Assembly (NCBI GenBank): GCA_017440575.1
Contig: JAFSGY010000090.1
Location: forward strand, 1 to 64,000
Direction of reading: 5' to 3'
Length of the DNA stretch: 64,000 nt
Source of the DNA: Lachnospiraceae bacterium
GTDB lineage: Bacteria > Bacillota > Clostridia > Lachnospirales > Lachnospiraceae
Shown: piece after piece, positions 18,086-26,192 of the stretch
Layout: each line of letters starts with the position of its first letter
Numbering within the stretch: the first letter of the stretch is position 1
The notes under the pieces: generated by a model
The model's database searches: none
Told to the model about the DNA's origin: nothing
What the model saw: the letters and a program-made list of their open reading frames with translations, nothing else
Position numbers and translations under genes: made by a program

Positions 18086-19501
18086 TTATTTTGTTAATTC
18101 AGGATACTTCTCAACTGCGGATGTATAGAAGTTCTCTAATGCAGTATCCATATCTACATTTCCTTCGAAATACTCATGGAAGCTCTGCTGGAATGCTTCA
18201 TTTAATCCCTGATCGTAATCACTAATGTTACTCATATCAATCTTCTTAGCTGCTTCTGCAAAGAGAGCGATGTGGTTCTGTCCACCTAAGAAGTCAGAAG
18301 CATAATCACTGTTAGCGATTTCGTTCATAGCTGCTTCGTTGTTTGTATAATCCTGTGTATCAAGTGTAATCTGCTTCATTGTCTCTGCATCACATGTCAA
18401 ACGATACATCATATCCTTGATAAATGGGATATTGTCTGTTCCCTGTGCTGCACAGATCCATGTTCCACCCCAGTAATATGGCTGAGGTCCTTCACATACA
18501 CCGTAATCACCATAGATACCATTTCCTACCGCTGCTTCTGCAGATGCATCAGCAAGTGAGTTTCCTAACAGGGTGAAGTTGATTCCCCATGTAGAATAGA
18601 AGAAACCAAATACCTTACCTGCCGGACCCTGGTCAGCACTCCATTCTGGCGCCCAGAGAGTTGTCTTGTTGTTATATCCAAGATCTGTGTAGTTCTTTGT
18701 CTGCTCTACCCATTTCATCATGTTGTCATCAATCTGAATCTTTGTTCCATCTACCCATGGAGCAGAAACATTGTTAGAGAAGGTTCTGTAAGAATCATCA
18801 TAACCGGATAACATGAAATAGCCTGCTTCATTTACCTTTGCTGCTGTTGCATCAAAGTTCTCCCAGTTGCTTAAAGCTGCCTGTACTTCTACCGGATCAT
18901 CTGTTCCAAGAACTTCCTTAGCAATAGAACGTCTATATGCAAATAATCCCGGAGTTGCCTGCCATGTTGTACCCTTCTGAACACCATCAACGGTAACAAT
19001 ATCCTTGGTATACTGATACTGTCCAGCAAGGTCAGCCTCTGTTAATCCGATGTCATTTACTACATCAAGTGCAAACTGTGACTTTGTGTATTTTGTTGCA
19101 TAGTCAGCTTCGATTAAGAATACATCTACCTTATCATCAGCAGCTGCTGTTTCCTGTGCCATTAATGCTGCATCAAGGTTGTTCTGGTATGCATTGTTTT
19201 CATTTGCTACGATAACAAAATTAACTTCTACGCCATGTGTATCTGCAAGATCTGCAGCATATGCTTCATAACGGCTCTTAAATTCATCGTTCCAGCAGTA
19301 AATATTTACAATTTTACCCTGCTCTGTTGTTCCGGCAGAAGCTGTTGCATCTGTTGTGTCTGCTGTCACATCATCCTTTGCTTCTGTTTTTGCCGGAGCA
19401 GAATCTGTTGTTGATGTTGCTGCATCGCTGCTACCACATCCTGCAAGTAAACCTGCTGTCATGGTTGTTGCTAATAACAAACTTAATACTTTTTTCTTCA
19501 T
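18086..19501 (-). CDS. Sugar-binding lipoprotein of the beta-glucan ABC transporter
   Basis: A 471-residue extracellular solute-binding protein. The start is the ATG nine bases after GGGAGG. It begins with a lipoprotein signal peptide (MKKKVLSLLLATTMTAG) and lipobox LLAGC, then a Ser/Thr/Ala-rich linker to about 70. The mature part resembles family 1 binding proteins, with many aromatic residues (WICAAQGTDN, PYYWGGTW) suited to stacking on glucose units. First gene of the operon with two permeases. Its promoter (-10 at 19584-19589) lies downstream of the 29-bp AraC-type site. Confidence 0.88.
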   Translation of the reverse strand: MKKKVLSLLLATTMTAGLLAGCGSSDAATSTTDSAPAKTEAKDDVTADTTDATASAGTTEQGKIVNIYCWNDEFKSRYEAYAADLADTHGVEVNFVIVANENNAYQNNLDAALMAQETAAADDKVDVFLIEADYATKYTKSQFALDVVNDIGLTEADLAGQYQYTKDIVTVDGVQKGTTWQATPGLFAYRRSIAKEVLGTDDPVEVQAALSNWENFDATAAKVNEAGYFMLSGYDDSYRTFSNNVSAPWVDGTKIQIDDNMMKWVEQTKNYTDLGYNNKTTLWAPEWSADQGPAGKVFGFFYSTWGINFTLLGNSLADASAEAAVGNGIYGDYGVCEGPQPYYWGGTWICAAQGTDNIPFIKDMMYRLTCDAETMKQITLDTQDYTNNEAAMNEIANSDYASDFLGGQNHIALFAEAAKKIDMSNISDYDQGLNEAFQQSFHEYFEGNVDMDTALENFYTSAVEKYPELTK

Positions 19502-19583
19502 GTTAACTTCCTCCCATATATAAAATAGGTTTTTGTTACTGTTTACTTCGCTCCAGTAACAAGTTGTTTGCTTTACAATATGA

Positions 19584-19589
19584 ATTATA
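19584..19589 (-). promoter_or_regulatory. -10 element of the sugar-binding protein operon
   Basis: TATAAT on the minus strand, 83 bp upstream of the start codon. The hexamer 17 bp upstream does not resemble TTGACA, which fits an activator-dependent promoter. The -10 stands 27 bp from the edge of the site at 19617-19645, exactly as in the GH94 promoter. Confidence 0.6.
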
Positions 19590-19616
19590 GCCATTTTGAC
19601 CTACTCATTATATTAA

Positions 19617-19645
19617 ATCGATTGAAAAAATATCAGATTCATGAC
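19617..19645. promoter_or_regulatory. 29-bp AraC-type operator, copy 1
   Basis: Matches 26064-26092 at 27 of 29 positions, in the same orientation, with 21 bases in a row identical (19625-19645). It lies just upstream of the weak -35 region of the binding-protein operon. It also overlaps a TTGAAA/17 bp/CATAAT promoter pointing toward the araC gene (19622-19650), so binding there could activate the operon and repress the regulator. Confidence 0.75.
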
Positions 19646-19690
19646 ATAATAATAAAAAGAATGGAATGTTTTTTAGAAAGGAGTTTCCAT

Positions 19691-20431
19691 ATGAGTCTTC
19701 AAAGAGAATGGTATATGAATGAACTAAAAAAAAGCGAAGAAGAAACACCACACCGCCCTCTGGAAACAGAATATTCCTTTTACAATGCCGTTGCTGCAGG
19801 AGATATGGATTATATCAGAAAAAATATTGAAGATGGAGATTTCACGAATCCTGAAGGCATGGGAATCCTTTCCCACAATGAACTTACAAATCTGAAATAC
19901 CACTTTGTCATCACAGTCGCCATGGTAACACGTCACTGCGTAGATGCAGGAATGGAACTGGAACAGGCTTACCGGTTAAGTGATTTCTATATATTAAAAA
20001 TGGACTCTATGCAAACCAAAAAAGCGATTGCGGATTTACATGCCAGTATGTCTTTGGATTTTACCGGAAAAATGCTTCTCTTAAAGAAAAACGCGGTTAT
20101 TTCAAAGCCTATTACCATGTGTGTTGAATACGTCTACAATCATATTCATGACCGCATCACGGTAGAAGACTTGGCAGAACATACCGAACTGTCTACCAGC
20201 TATTTGTCACGATTGTTTAAGAAAGAGCTTGGTATTTCCGTTAGTGATTATATTCGGGAAAAGAAAATTGATAAGGCACAAAATCTTTTAAAATACTCTG
20301 ATTTTAGCATGGTAGAAATCGCTAACTATCTCTCGTTCTCATCCCAAAGCCACTTTATACAGACCTTCGAGAAATTAGTAGGGCTTACACCAAAAAAATA
20401 TAGAGACCGCTATTACCGTACCTCCTGGTAA
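19691..20431 (+). CDS. AraC-family regulator of the beta-glucan locus
   Basis: A 246-residue regulator. The ATG follows AAAGGAG by seven bases. The C-terminal 100 residues contain two helix-turn-helix units (TVEDLAEHTELSTSYLSRLFKKELG and SMVEIANYLSFSSQSHFIQTFEKLVG, shown in part) with the family ending LTPKKYRDRY. The N-terminal half has no cupin signature I can see; it resembles the helical DUF-type sensor found in clostridial AraC proteins. It is divergent from the sugar-binding lipoprotein and convergent with GH3, and is the natural candidate for binding the two 29-bp sites. Predicted to be autoregulated by occlusion of its own promoter. Confidence 0.85.
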   Translation: MSLQREWYMNELKKSEEETPHRPLETEYSFYNAVAAGDMDYIRKNIEDGDFTNPEGMGILSHNELTNLKYHFVITVAMVTRHCVDAGMELEQAYRLSDFYILKMDSMQTKKAIADLHASMSLDFTGKMLLLKKNAVISKPITMCVEYVYNHIHDRITVEDLAEHTELSTSYLSRLFKKELGISVSDYIREKKIDKAQNLLKYSDFSMVEIANYLSFSSQSHFIQTFEKLVGLTPKKYRDRYYRTSW

Positions 20432-20437
20432 GGTAAA

Positions 20438-20473
20438 AAAACACCAGAGACTTCATTTTATCTCTGGTGTTTT
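20438..20473. terminator. Bidirectional terminator between araC and GH3 genes
   Basis: Thirteen-base arms (AAAACACCAGAGA with TCTCTGGTGTTTT) around a 10-base loop, with A and T runs on both sides. It serves the two convergent genes. Confidence 0.85.
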
Positions 20474-20479
20474 CGTTTT

Positions 20480-23230
20480 CTAATTTTTTAATGTTACTAC
20501 AAGCCCTGTCATGGTAAGACCTTTTGCATTTTGTTTGATTTTGATGTAATGATTTTTACCTATCATATATCCAAGACTGCACTGCTTTTGCGCACTTCCT
20601 CCCTCCATTCCCTGGAAGGTTATTGTCTCGCGGAAAATATTATCCATATAAACAGATACCGGAAGCTGAGCCAGACTGCCAAGCTCGCTTGTCGCTTCGA
20701 TTTCAAGTGTATATTCTCCGTCCGTATTCGTAGTCACACCAAATACAATTTCTTCTTTTGTCAAATCCATGACCCCATCAGAAAGAAGAATCCTATTATC
20801 CTTAGGTAACTCATAAAATACCACATGAGTCATGTCATCTTCATCATCTTCCATCTCAGTTTCTATCGCTTCCTCTACCATTCCTGCTAATCTTAACATA
20901 GCTGGAGAATCCAACAAAAATGACAAAATATTACTTGCATTTCTCTGTAAATCAGCCCGAGAAATTTTACCGTTTTCCAACATTTCCTTCACATTATCGA
21001 GCATTATCTCTTCTGCCGCATCTGCACAACACATATAAATATCATTCTGTGCCAGTACCATAGGTGCTCTGTTTGTCTTTTCTGCCTCTTCCCCTTCCCA
21101 GTTTGCCATTGCCCACCAGTCAGTCATAACGATACCCTGATAGTTCCACTGCTTACGAAGAATCGTTGTACATAAGTCAAAATTTCCTGCTGCCCAGACT
21201 CCGTTTATTGGTCCATAAGAAGTCATAATCGATTTCGCATTACCTTCCTTTACCGCCATTTCATATACCTTTAGGTATATCTCTCTTAACGCTCTCTGCG
21301 AAACAACCGCTTCTGTTCTGGTTCTTGCCTGTTCCTGATTATTCGCACAATAATGTTTAATCGTTCCTGTCGTACCGCATGCATGCATGCCCTTTAACTG
21401 TGCCACACACATTTTCCCGGTAAGAAATGGGTCTTCTGAAACATATTCAAAGTTTCTGCCATTCAAAGGACTTCTATGAATATTGATTCCCGGTCCCAAA
21501 AGCGTATCTACCTTATGCTTCCATAACTCTGCACCTAGCATCCCAAACAGTTCTTCTACTAATTCCAGATTAAAGCTACATCCAAGAGCGGTTCCATTCG
21601 GCAAGGAAAATGCCTTTGTTCCACAATCCATTCGAATACCGGAAGGACCATCTGCACAGCATGCAACCGGAATGCCCATTTTTTGTAAGCTCTCCGTTAC
21701 ACCGCCAAAGGCTCCTGCTGTTCCCGGCGTCACCTTTGGACTACACATACCTTCACCATGGAATAAACACATCAAATCCTCATCTGACATCTGTGCCATA
21801 AAATCATCTAAAGAAATCTTTTTATCCAAAACATCCTTTAATACATATCCTTTGTTTCCTGTGTATGGAATTTCTTTTGCCCGAAATTCCTGTATACGGG
21901 CTGCCATATCCACCGTACGGGTTGGCACCGCTTCCATTTCTAAAACAAACTCTTCTTGGCTCTTTTCCACAGGACGAAATCGCTCAAAGCTTTCTAGTGG
22001 TGCACATGCCTCTTCTAATTGTTCTACTACCTGTAATTCTTGTACAAAGCTTCCACAGAACTTTGCACTTCTGACATCTGCTCCTACAAAAATATAATAC
22101 TCTCCCTCTTCTAATAAGAAACAGTTCTTATATCCCGTTACACCACTATCATCAAAGGAAGCGTAGTATATCTCCGGGCATACGATCTCAATACTTTGTG
22201 ATTCTCCCGGCTCTAATACCTTTGTTTTTGCAAACCCTGCAAGCACACGTACTGGCTTACCAAGTTTACCCTGTGGAGCATGTACATAAACCTGAACCAC
22301 CTCTTTTCCTGCTGTTTTACCAACATTGGTCACTTTTACAGAAACAGTTATTGCCTTTTCTGTCATCTGCTGTAATCTTGCCTGAATCTCAAATTCTGTA
22401 TAAGAAAGGCCAAATCCAAACGGATATTGTACTCTATCCTTTGCAAAAGTTTCAAAATAGCGATATCCTACATAAATATCTTCTTTATAATAATTCTTTT
22501 TCAAATCTCCAAAGTTAGCCGTACTTGGATAATCTGCGATATCATATGCTATCGTATCGGTAAGCTTTCCACAAGGATTTACTTTTCCGGTCAGGATATC
22601 CACAACACCGTTGCCACCTTCCTGACCGCCCTGCCATGCATATAATACTGCAGATGGCTTATATTCCTCTACCCAACTCATATCCACAATATTACCAACA
22701 TTCAATAATACTACGGTTTTTTCAAATTCCTTGCAGACCTTTGCAATCATGTCTTTTTCTATCTGCGTTAGAAGATAGCTTCCTTCTTCTGCCTTATTAT
22801 CCTGATCCTCTCCGGCAGTTCTTCCAATGATAACCAACGCCACATTTGCTTCCTTGGCTGCCTTTACGGTTTCCTCTGTTAACGGCATCTCAGCCTGTGA
22901 CCACGGAACCGTACCCCATCCATGGCCTTCGTCAACCGGATTCTCCAATATCCATTTCTCATAAATATCTAAGATATTCGATTCTAAAGTAATATCCTCA
23001 CATGCCTTTAATGCATCCAAAATACTTACTACATATCTGGTGTTTACTAAGCCCCCAGAGCCAAGACCACTTTTATAATAATAAAACGCACATCTTCCAA
23101 ACACAGCTACCTTGTCACCTTTTCTAAATGGAAGTGTCTGCTTTTCATTTTTCAGCAATACGCAACCTTCCGCTACTGCCTGTCTGGCAGTAGCGGCATA
23201 TTTTTCCAAATCCAATCTATGCTGTATCAT
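20480..23230 (-). CDS. GH3 beta-glucosidase with permuted domain order
   Basis: A 916-residue intracellular glycosidase with no signal peptide. The start is the ATG after AGGAGG. The order of domains is reversed relative to most GH3 enzymes. The alpha/beta sandwich comes first (CVLLKNEKQTLPF, YAWQGGQEGG), then a fibronectin-III-like domain (about 300-400), then the TIM-barrel domain with KHYCANNQE and the nucleophile Asp in VMTDWW (about 702). This arrangement is known from Ruminococcus albus and Butyrivibrio beta-glucosidases. An acidic stretch (about 810) precedes the C-terminus. The gene follows GH94 by 19 bp, so the two are co-expressed to split imported gluco-oligosaccharides. Confidence 0.9.
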   Translation of the reverse strand: MIQHRLDLEKYAATARQAVAEGCVLLKNEKQTLPFRKGDKVAVFGRCAFYYYKSGLGSGGLVNTRYVVSILDALKACEDITLESNILDIYEKWILENPVDEGHGWGTVPWSQAEMPLTEETVKAAKEANVALVIIGRTAGEDQDNKAEEGSYLLTQIEKDMIAKVCKEFEKTVVLLNVGNIVDMSWVEEYKPSAVLYAWQGGQEGGNGVVDILTGKVNPCGKLTDTIAYDIADYPSTANFGDLKKNYYKEDIYVGYRYFETFAKDRVQYPFGFGLSYTEFEIQARLQQMTEKAITVSVKVTNVGKTAGKEVVQVYVHAPQGKLGKPVRVLAGFAKTKVLEPGESQSIEIVCPEIYYASFDDSGVTGYKNCFLLEEGEYYIFVGADVRSAKFCGSFVQELQVVEQLEEACAPLESFERFRPVEKSQEEFVLEMEAVPTRTVDMAARIQEFRAKEIPYTGNKGYVLKDVLDKKISLDDFMAQMSDEDLMCLFHGEGMCSPKVTPGTAGAFGGVTESLQKMGIPVACCADGPSGIRMDCGTKAFSLPNGTALGCSFNLELVEELFGMLGAELWKHKVDTLLGPGINIHRSPLNGRNFEYVSEDPFLTGKMCVAQLKGMHACGTTGTIKHYCANNQEQARTRTEAVVSQRALREIYLKVYEMAVKEGNAKSIMTSYGPINGVWAAGNFDLCTTILRKQWNYQGIVMTDWWAMANWEGEEAEKTNRAPMVLAQNDIYMCCADAAEEIMLDNVKEMLENGKISRADLQRNASNILSFLLDSPAMLRLAGMVEEAIETEMEDDEDDMTHVVFYELPKDNRILLSDGVMDLTKEEIVFGVTTNTDGEYTLEIEATSELGSLAQLPVSVYMDNIFRETITFQGMEGGSAQKQCSLGYMIGKNHYIKIKQNAKGLTMTGLVVTLKN

Positions 23231-23249
23231 CGTGTTTCCTCCTGCATGA

Positions 23250-25955
23250 TTATGCTTCATCTAATTCTACTACAATCGTATGAACTCCTTCGTCCATATC
23301 CTGAATTGCTGCTCTTTCTAAGATTGCCATATTATTAACTGACGGCAATGTTATTTTTCCATCACAAACGGCATTCTTAATAACATACTCACCATACTCT
23401 AATCCCTTAGGATTCTGGTATATTACTTCAAATTCTTTGTCAGCAAAGATTAATCGTATTGATGCTCTTCCCTCTTTATCAAACTGCTGTTTCATAAGCT
23501 TAGGACTTATCATAAGATCTCCCATTTTGCCACGTACACCAAAAACCTCTGTTACCATGGTAAGCATATACCAGCTGGCTGCTCCTGTCAGATAATGATA
23601 TAGGCCTCTTCCTTCTGCGTTAAAATACTCTGGAATTCCCGGATATATCTTACTTGTTTCAAAGTTTAATGCAGTGTCTGCCAGTGTCTGAAGTGCCTTA
23701 TAGCCTTCCTTTACAAAACCTCTCTGATATAATGCATTTGCATACATAACTGTCATATGGGAAAATACTGCTCCGTTTTCCTTCTCTCCATATGCAAAAC
23801 CAAACATTCTTCCCAAGTCAAACTTCATCTCATGGAAGTTTGTATTCAAACGATATCCTCCAACCTCTGGTACATATAAATAGCGATCTGCACTTTGACA
23901 AATTTTAGCCACCTGTTCCCGTGTCGCTGTCTTACTCATAATCGAAAATACCTGACCGGTTAGCATCATTCGAACGCCACTTTCAAAGAAACCTTCTACT
24001 CTGTTCTTATGATTATCATAATAGCTATTAAACCACCCCTCATTTTCTTCGCCGTTAATCCATTCCGTCTTACGAATGTGTTCCATCATCCAATCTGCTT
24101 TATGCTCAAGATTTACAATCAGCTCATCTATCATTACCTTTGCTTTTCTTCCGGCAATATTATGTCTGCAAAGCATCAGATAATCATTTAATAACTTTCT
24201 CTTTGCTTCTACATTTTCATAAAGCTCTAAATCATCACTTAACAAAATACGTAATTCTTCTAATAACTCTACGGAATCGACTCCTGTCTTATCCTTAAAG
24301 GTTCGCAGACACTCTGCCATCTGCTTTAGATTTCCTGCATATGCACAGGTAAATGCAACGCTTTCTCCATTTTGGGCAGCCATATCAAGAGCATCATTCC
24401 AATCCGCTCCACGCAGGCTAATATGATTATGCTCACCTACTTCATAGAAAGCGCCTAAATGCTGTAATAGTAAATGCTCTAAAATAGATCCATAATAAAT
24501 ATCACCATTTACACATTTCTGACGCATTCCATAGCTTTCCTTCCATCTTCCATCCGTATTGGTTCCACGTCCTGTCTGTTTATCCTTAAAGTAGGTAACA
24601 CTTTCATTCAGAATCTCAATATCGCCAGTCTGATTTATATAGAGCATGGTCGTTAAAAACGGCCATACACCATGATCCATCCACACACGGGTAATATTAT
24701 TTCTGTCTGCAATAAACTCACCCTGCTTCTCGCCAATAATCGTAGCATTGGTTCCATCAATTCTTACTCCACCATAGTTATCCAGAATCATCTGACGAAC
24801 TCCACTCGGATCCATGATCAGTAAAGACAAACAATCCTGCCATAAATCACGCCAACCTCTTCCGCCTCTTCCATAATCATGATGTGGAAGGAAGGAACAT
24901 CCATAGATTCTTCTTAACATAGGTTGAAAGCTCACCCAACGCATATAATTATCAAATCTTACATCACCAGTATAGTAGCCCACATTTACCTTATCCTGCC
25001 AATACTTCTTAACCTCAGCGAAAGCCTGCTCGACCTTCTGTGCGCTATCATAAGACTGTACGATTTTATATAACTTAGATGCCTGCTCAGAAGCTCCAAT
25101 GATAATGATATACTCTGCTTTCTCTCCCGGCTGTAAGGTAATGGTCTCAAAACGAATTCCTCCCAATGCTTCCTTGCCTTCAAAGCTTCGTCCTGCTTCC
25201 ACTCCATCCTTCTTTTCACGAATAGCTCTTGGATTCGTATAGCTACCACCTTCTCCTATAAAGTCTTCCGTAACCGGGAAGAAGGAAACCGGTTTTTTAC
25301 CATCCCCTGTAATACCAAGTGTAAAATACGTCATATTATTTTTTCTATGTCCTCGCTCATCAAATGACATCGTTGGCTTTACACAAACACCATCTTCCTG
25401 CGTTTCTACCTGATGAAGTAAAGAAGTAACATGTCTATGATCTCTGAGATTATCCGCACTTCTTCCATAAATTGGAACAACCGCTGTCGGTGTCATCACT
25501 TTTTCTCTTCTTCCATTGTTGTAAAGCTTCACATACATAATCTCAACATTATGCTCTAAAGGTACAAAAGAAGTCACCTTAGCCTTCATTTGATATTTCA
25601 TAGACTCTCTTTCTACCTCGTGCCACATAAGTCCTGCTGTAAGAGTGCTCTTATCCTGGCATGCTGTGAATTTTCTATATTCTTCTTCCACAGAAGCTCC
25701 TACCGCTGACCAATAACCCATTCCTTCTATACTGCACCAGAAATTTCTTCCCGAACGATTATTATGTAAGTTTTCCACGCTGACTGGCTCTAAGATAAAT
25801 GTTTCCTGATTCAGCTTACTGTCTCCACCTAGATTTGGCGTCACACAGCTCTTGATTCCTTTTTCTCCTGCGATTGGAAAATACAAATAATTATAATTTT
25901 CCGGCTGTTCTATTGTAAAAGTACCATCTGTACCTAAAAACTTTATTTTATCCAT
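23250..25955 (-). CDS. GH94 disaccharide phosphorylase, probably laminaribiose phosphorylase
   Basis: A 901-residue cytoplasmic phosphorylase. GH94 blocks are visible: GRNFWCSIEGMGYWSAVG near the N-terminus, GRGGRGWRDLWQD, and LRGADWNDALD (about 520) with the catalytic Asp. The enzyme releases alpha-glucose 1-phosphate from a beta-linked glucose dimer or oligomer using phosphate, saving ATP. The length is closer to laminaribiose phosphorylases (about 900) than to cellobiose phosphorylases (about 810), and the GH16 in the locus is of the 1,3-glucanase form. The beta-1,3 preference is therefore inferred, not proven. First gene of the GH94-GH3 operon, under the second 29-bp site. Confidence 0.85.
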   Translation of the reverse strand: MDKIKFLGTDGTFTIEQPENYNYLYFPIAGEKGIKSCVTPNLGGDSKLNQETFILEPVSVENLHNNRSGRNFWCSIEGMGYWSAVGASVEEEYRKFTACQDKSTLTAGLMWHEVERESMKYQMKAKVTSFVPLEHNVEIMYVKLYNNGRREKVMTPTAVVPIYGRSADNLRDHRHVTSLLHQVETQEDGVCVKPTMSFDERGHRKNNMTYFTLGITGDGKKPVSFFPVTEDFIGEGGSYTNPRAIREKKDGVEAGRSFEGKEALGGIRFETITLQPGEKAEYIIIIGASEQASKLYKIVQSYDSAQKVEQAFAEVKKYWQDKVNVGYYTGDVRFDNYMRWVSFQPMLRRIYGCSFLPHHDYGRGGRGWRDLWQDCLSLLIMDPSGVRQMILDNYGGVRIDGTNATIIGEKQGEFIADRNNITRVWMDHGVWPFLTTMLYINQTGDIEILNESVTYFKDKQTGRGTNTDGRWKESYGMRQKCVNGDIYYGSILEHLLLQHLGAFYEVGEHNHISLRGADWNDALDMAAQNGESVAFTCAYAGNLKQMAECLRTFKDKTGVDSVELLEELRILLSDDLELYENVEAKRKLLNDYLMLCRHNIAGRKAKVMIDELIVNLEHKADWMMEHIRKTEWINGEENEGWFNSYYDNHKNRVEGFFESGVRMMLTGQVFSIMSKTATREQVAKICQSADRYLYVPEVGGYRLNTNFHEMKFDLGRMFGFAYGEKENGAVFSHMTVMYANALYQRGFVKEGYKALQTLADTALNFETSKIYPGIPEYFNAEGRGLYHYLTGAASWYMLTMVTEVFGVRGKMGDLMISPKLMKQQFDKEGRASIRLIFADKEFEVIYQNPKGLEYGEYVIKNAVCDGKITLPSVNNMAILERAAIQDMDEGVHTIVVELDEA

Positions 25956-26033
25956 TCCTATTACTTCCTTTCCCGTTACTCAAACCTATTAACAATGAAA
26001 ATACATAATCTGTTTATCTATTCCTCATTTATG

Positions 26034-26039
26034 ATACTC
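26034..26039 (-). promoter_or_regulatory. -10 element of the GH94-GH3 operon
   Basis: TATCAT-like hexamer on the minus strand (about 26032-26037), with 27 bp between it and the edge of the 29-bp site, the same spacing as in the binding-protein promoter. No good -35 is present. Confidence 0.5.
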
Positions 26040-26063
26040 TATTTGCTTCATGCAAAAAATCAT

Positions 26064-26092
26064 ATCCATTAAAAAAATATCAGATTCATGAC
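26064..26092. promoter_or_regulatory. 29-bp AraC-type operator, copy 2
   Basis: Second copy of the site found at 19617-19645, with two mismatches over 29 bp. It lies 109 bp upstream of the GH94 start (116 bp for copy 1 and its gene), on the same face and with the same -10 spacing. It joins the two catabolic operons in one regulon. Confidence 0.75.
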
Positions 26093-26131
26093 CTATAATA
26101 CTAACAAAACACTCCCTATCATTTTCCCATT

Positions 26132-26164
26132 AGAAAAAGGATACATTTCATGTATCCTTTTTCT
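26132..26164 (-). terminator. Terminator of the PilZ chemoreceptor gene
   Basis: Thirteen-base arms (AGAAAAAGGATAC with GTATCCTTTTTCT) around a 7-base loop, with T residues in the 3' arm. Confidence 0.8.
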
Positions 26165-26192
26165 GTCCTTCCATATAAATATCTTGAAAATA

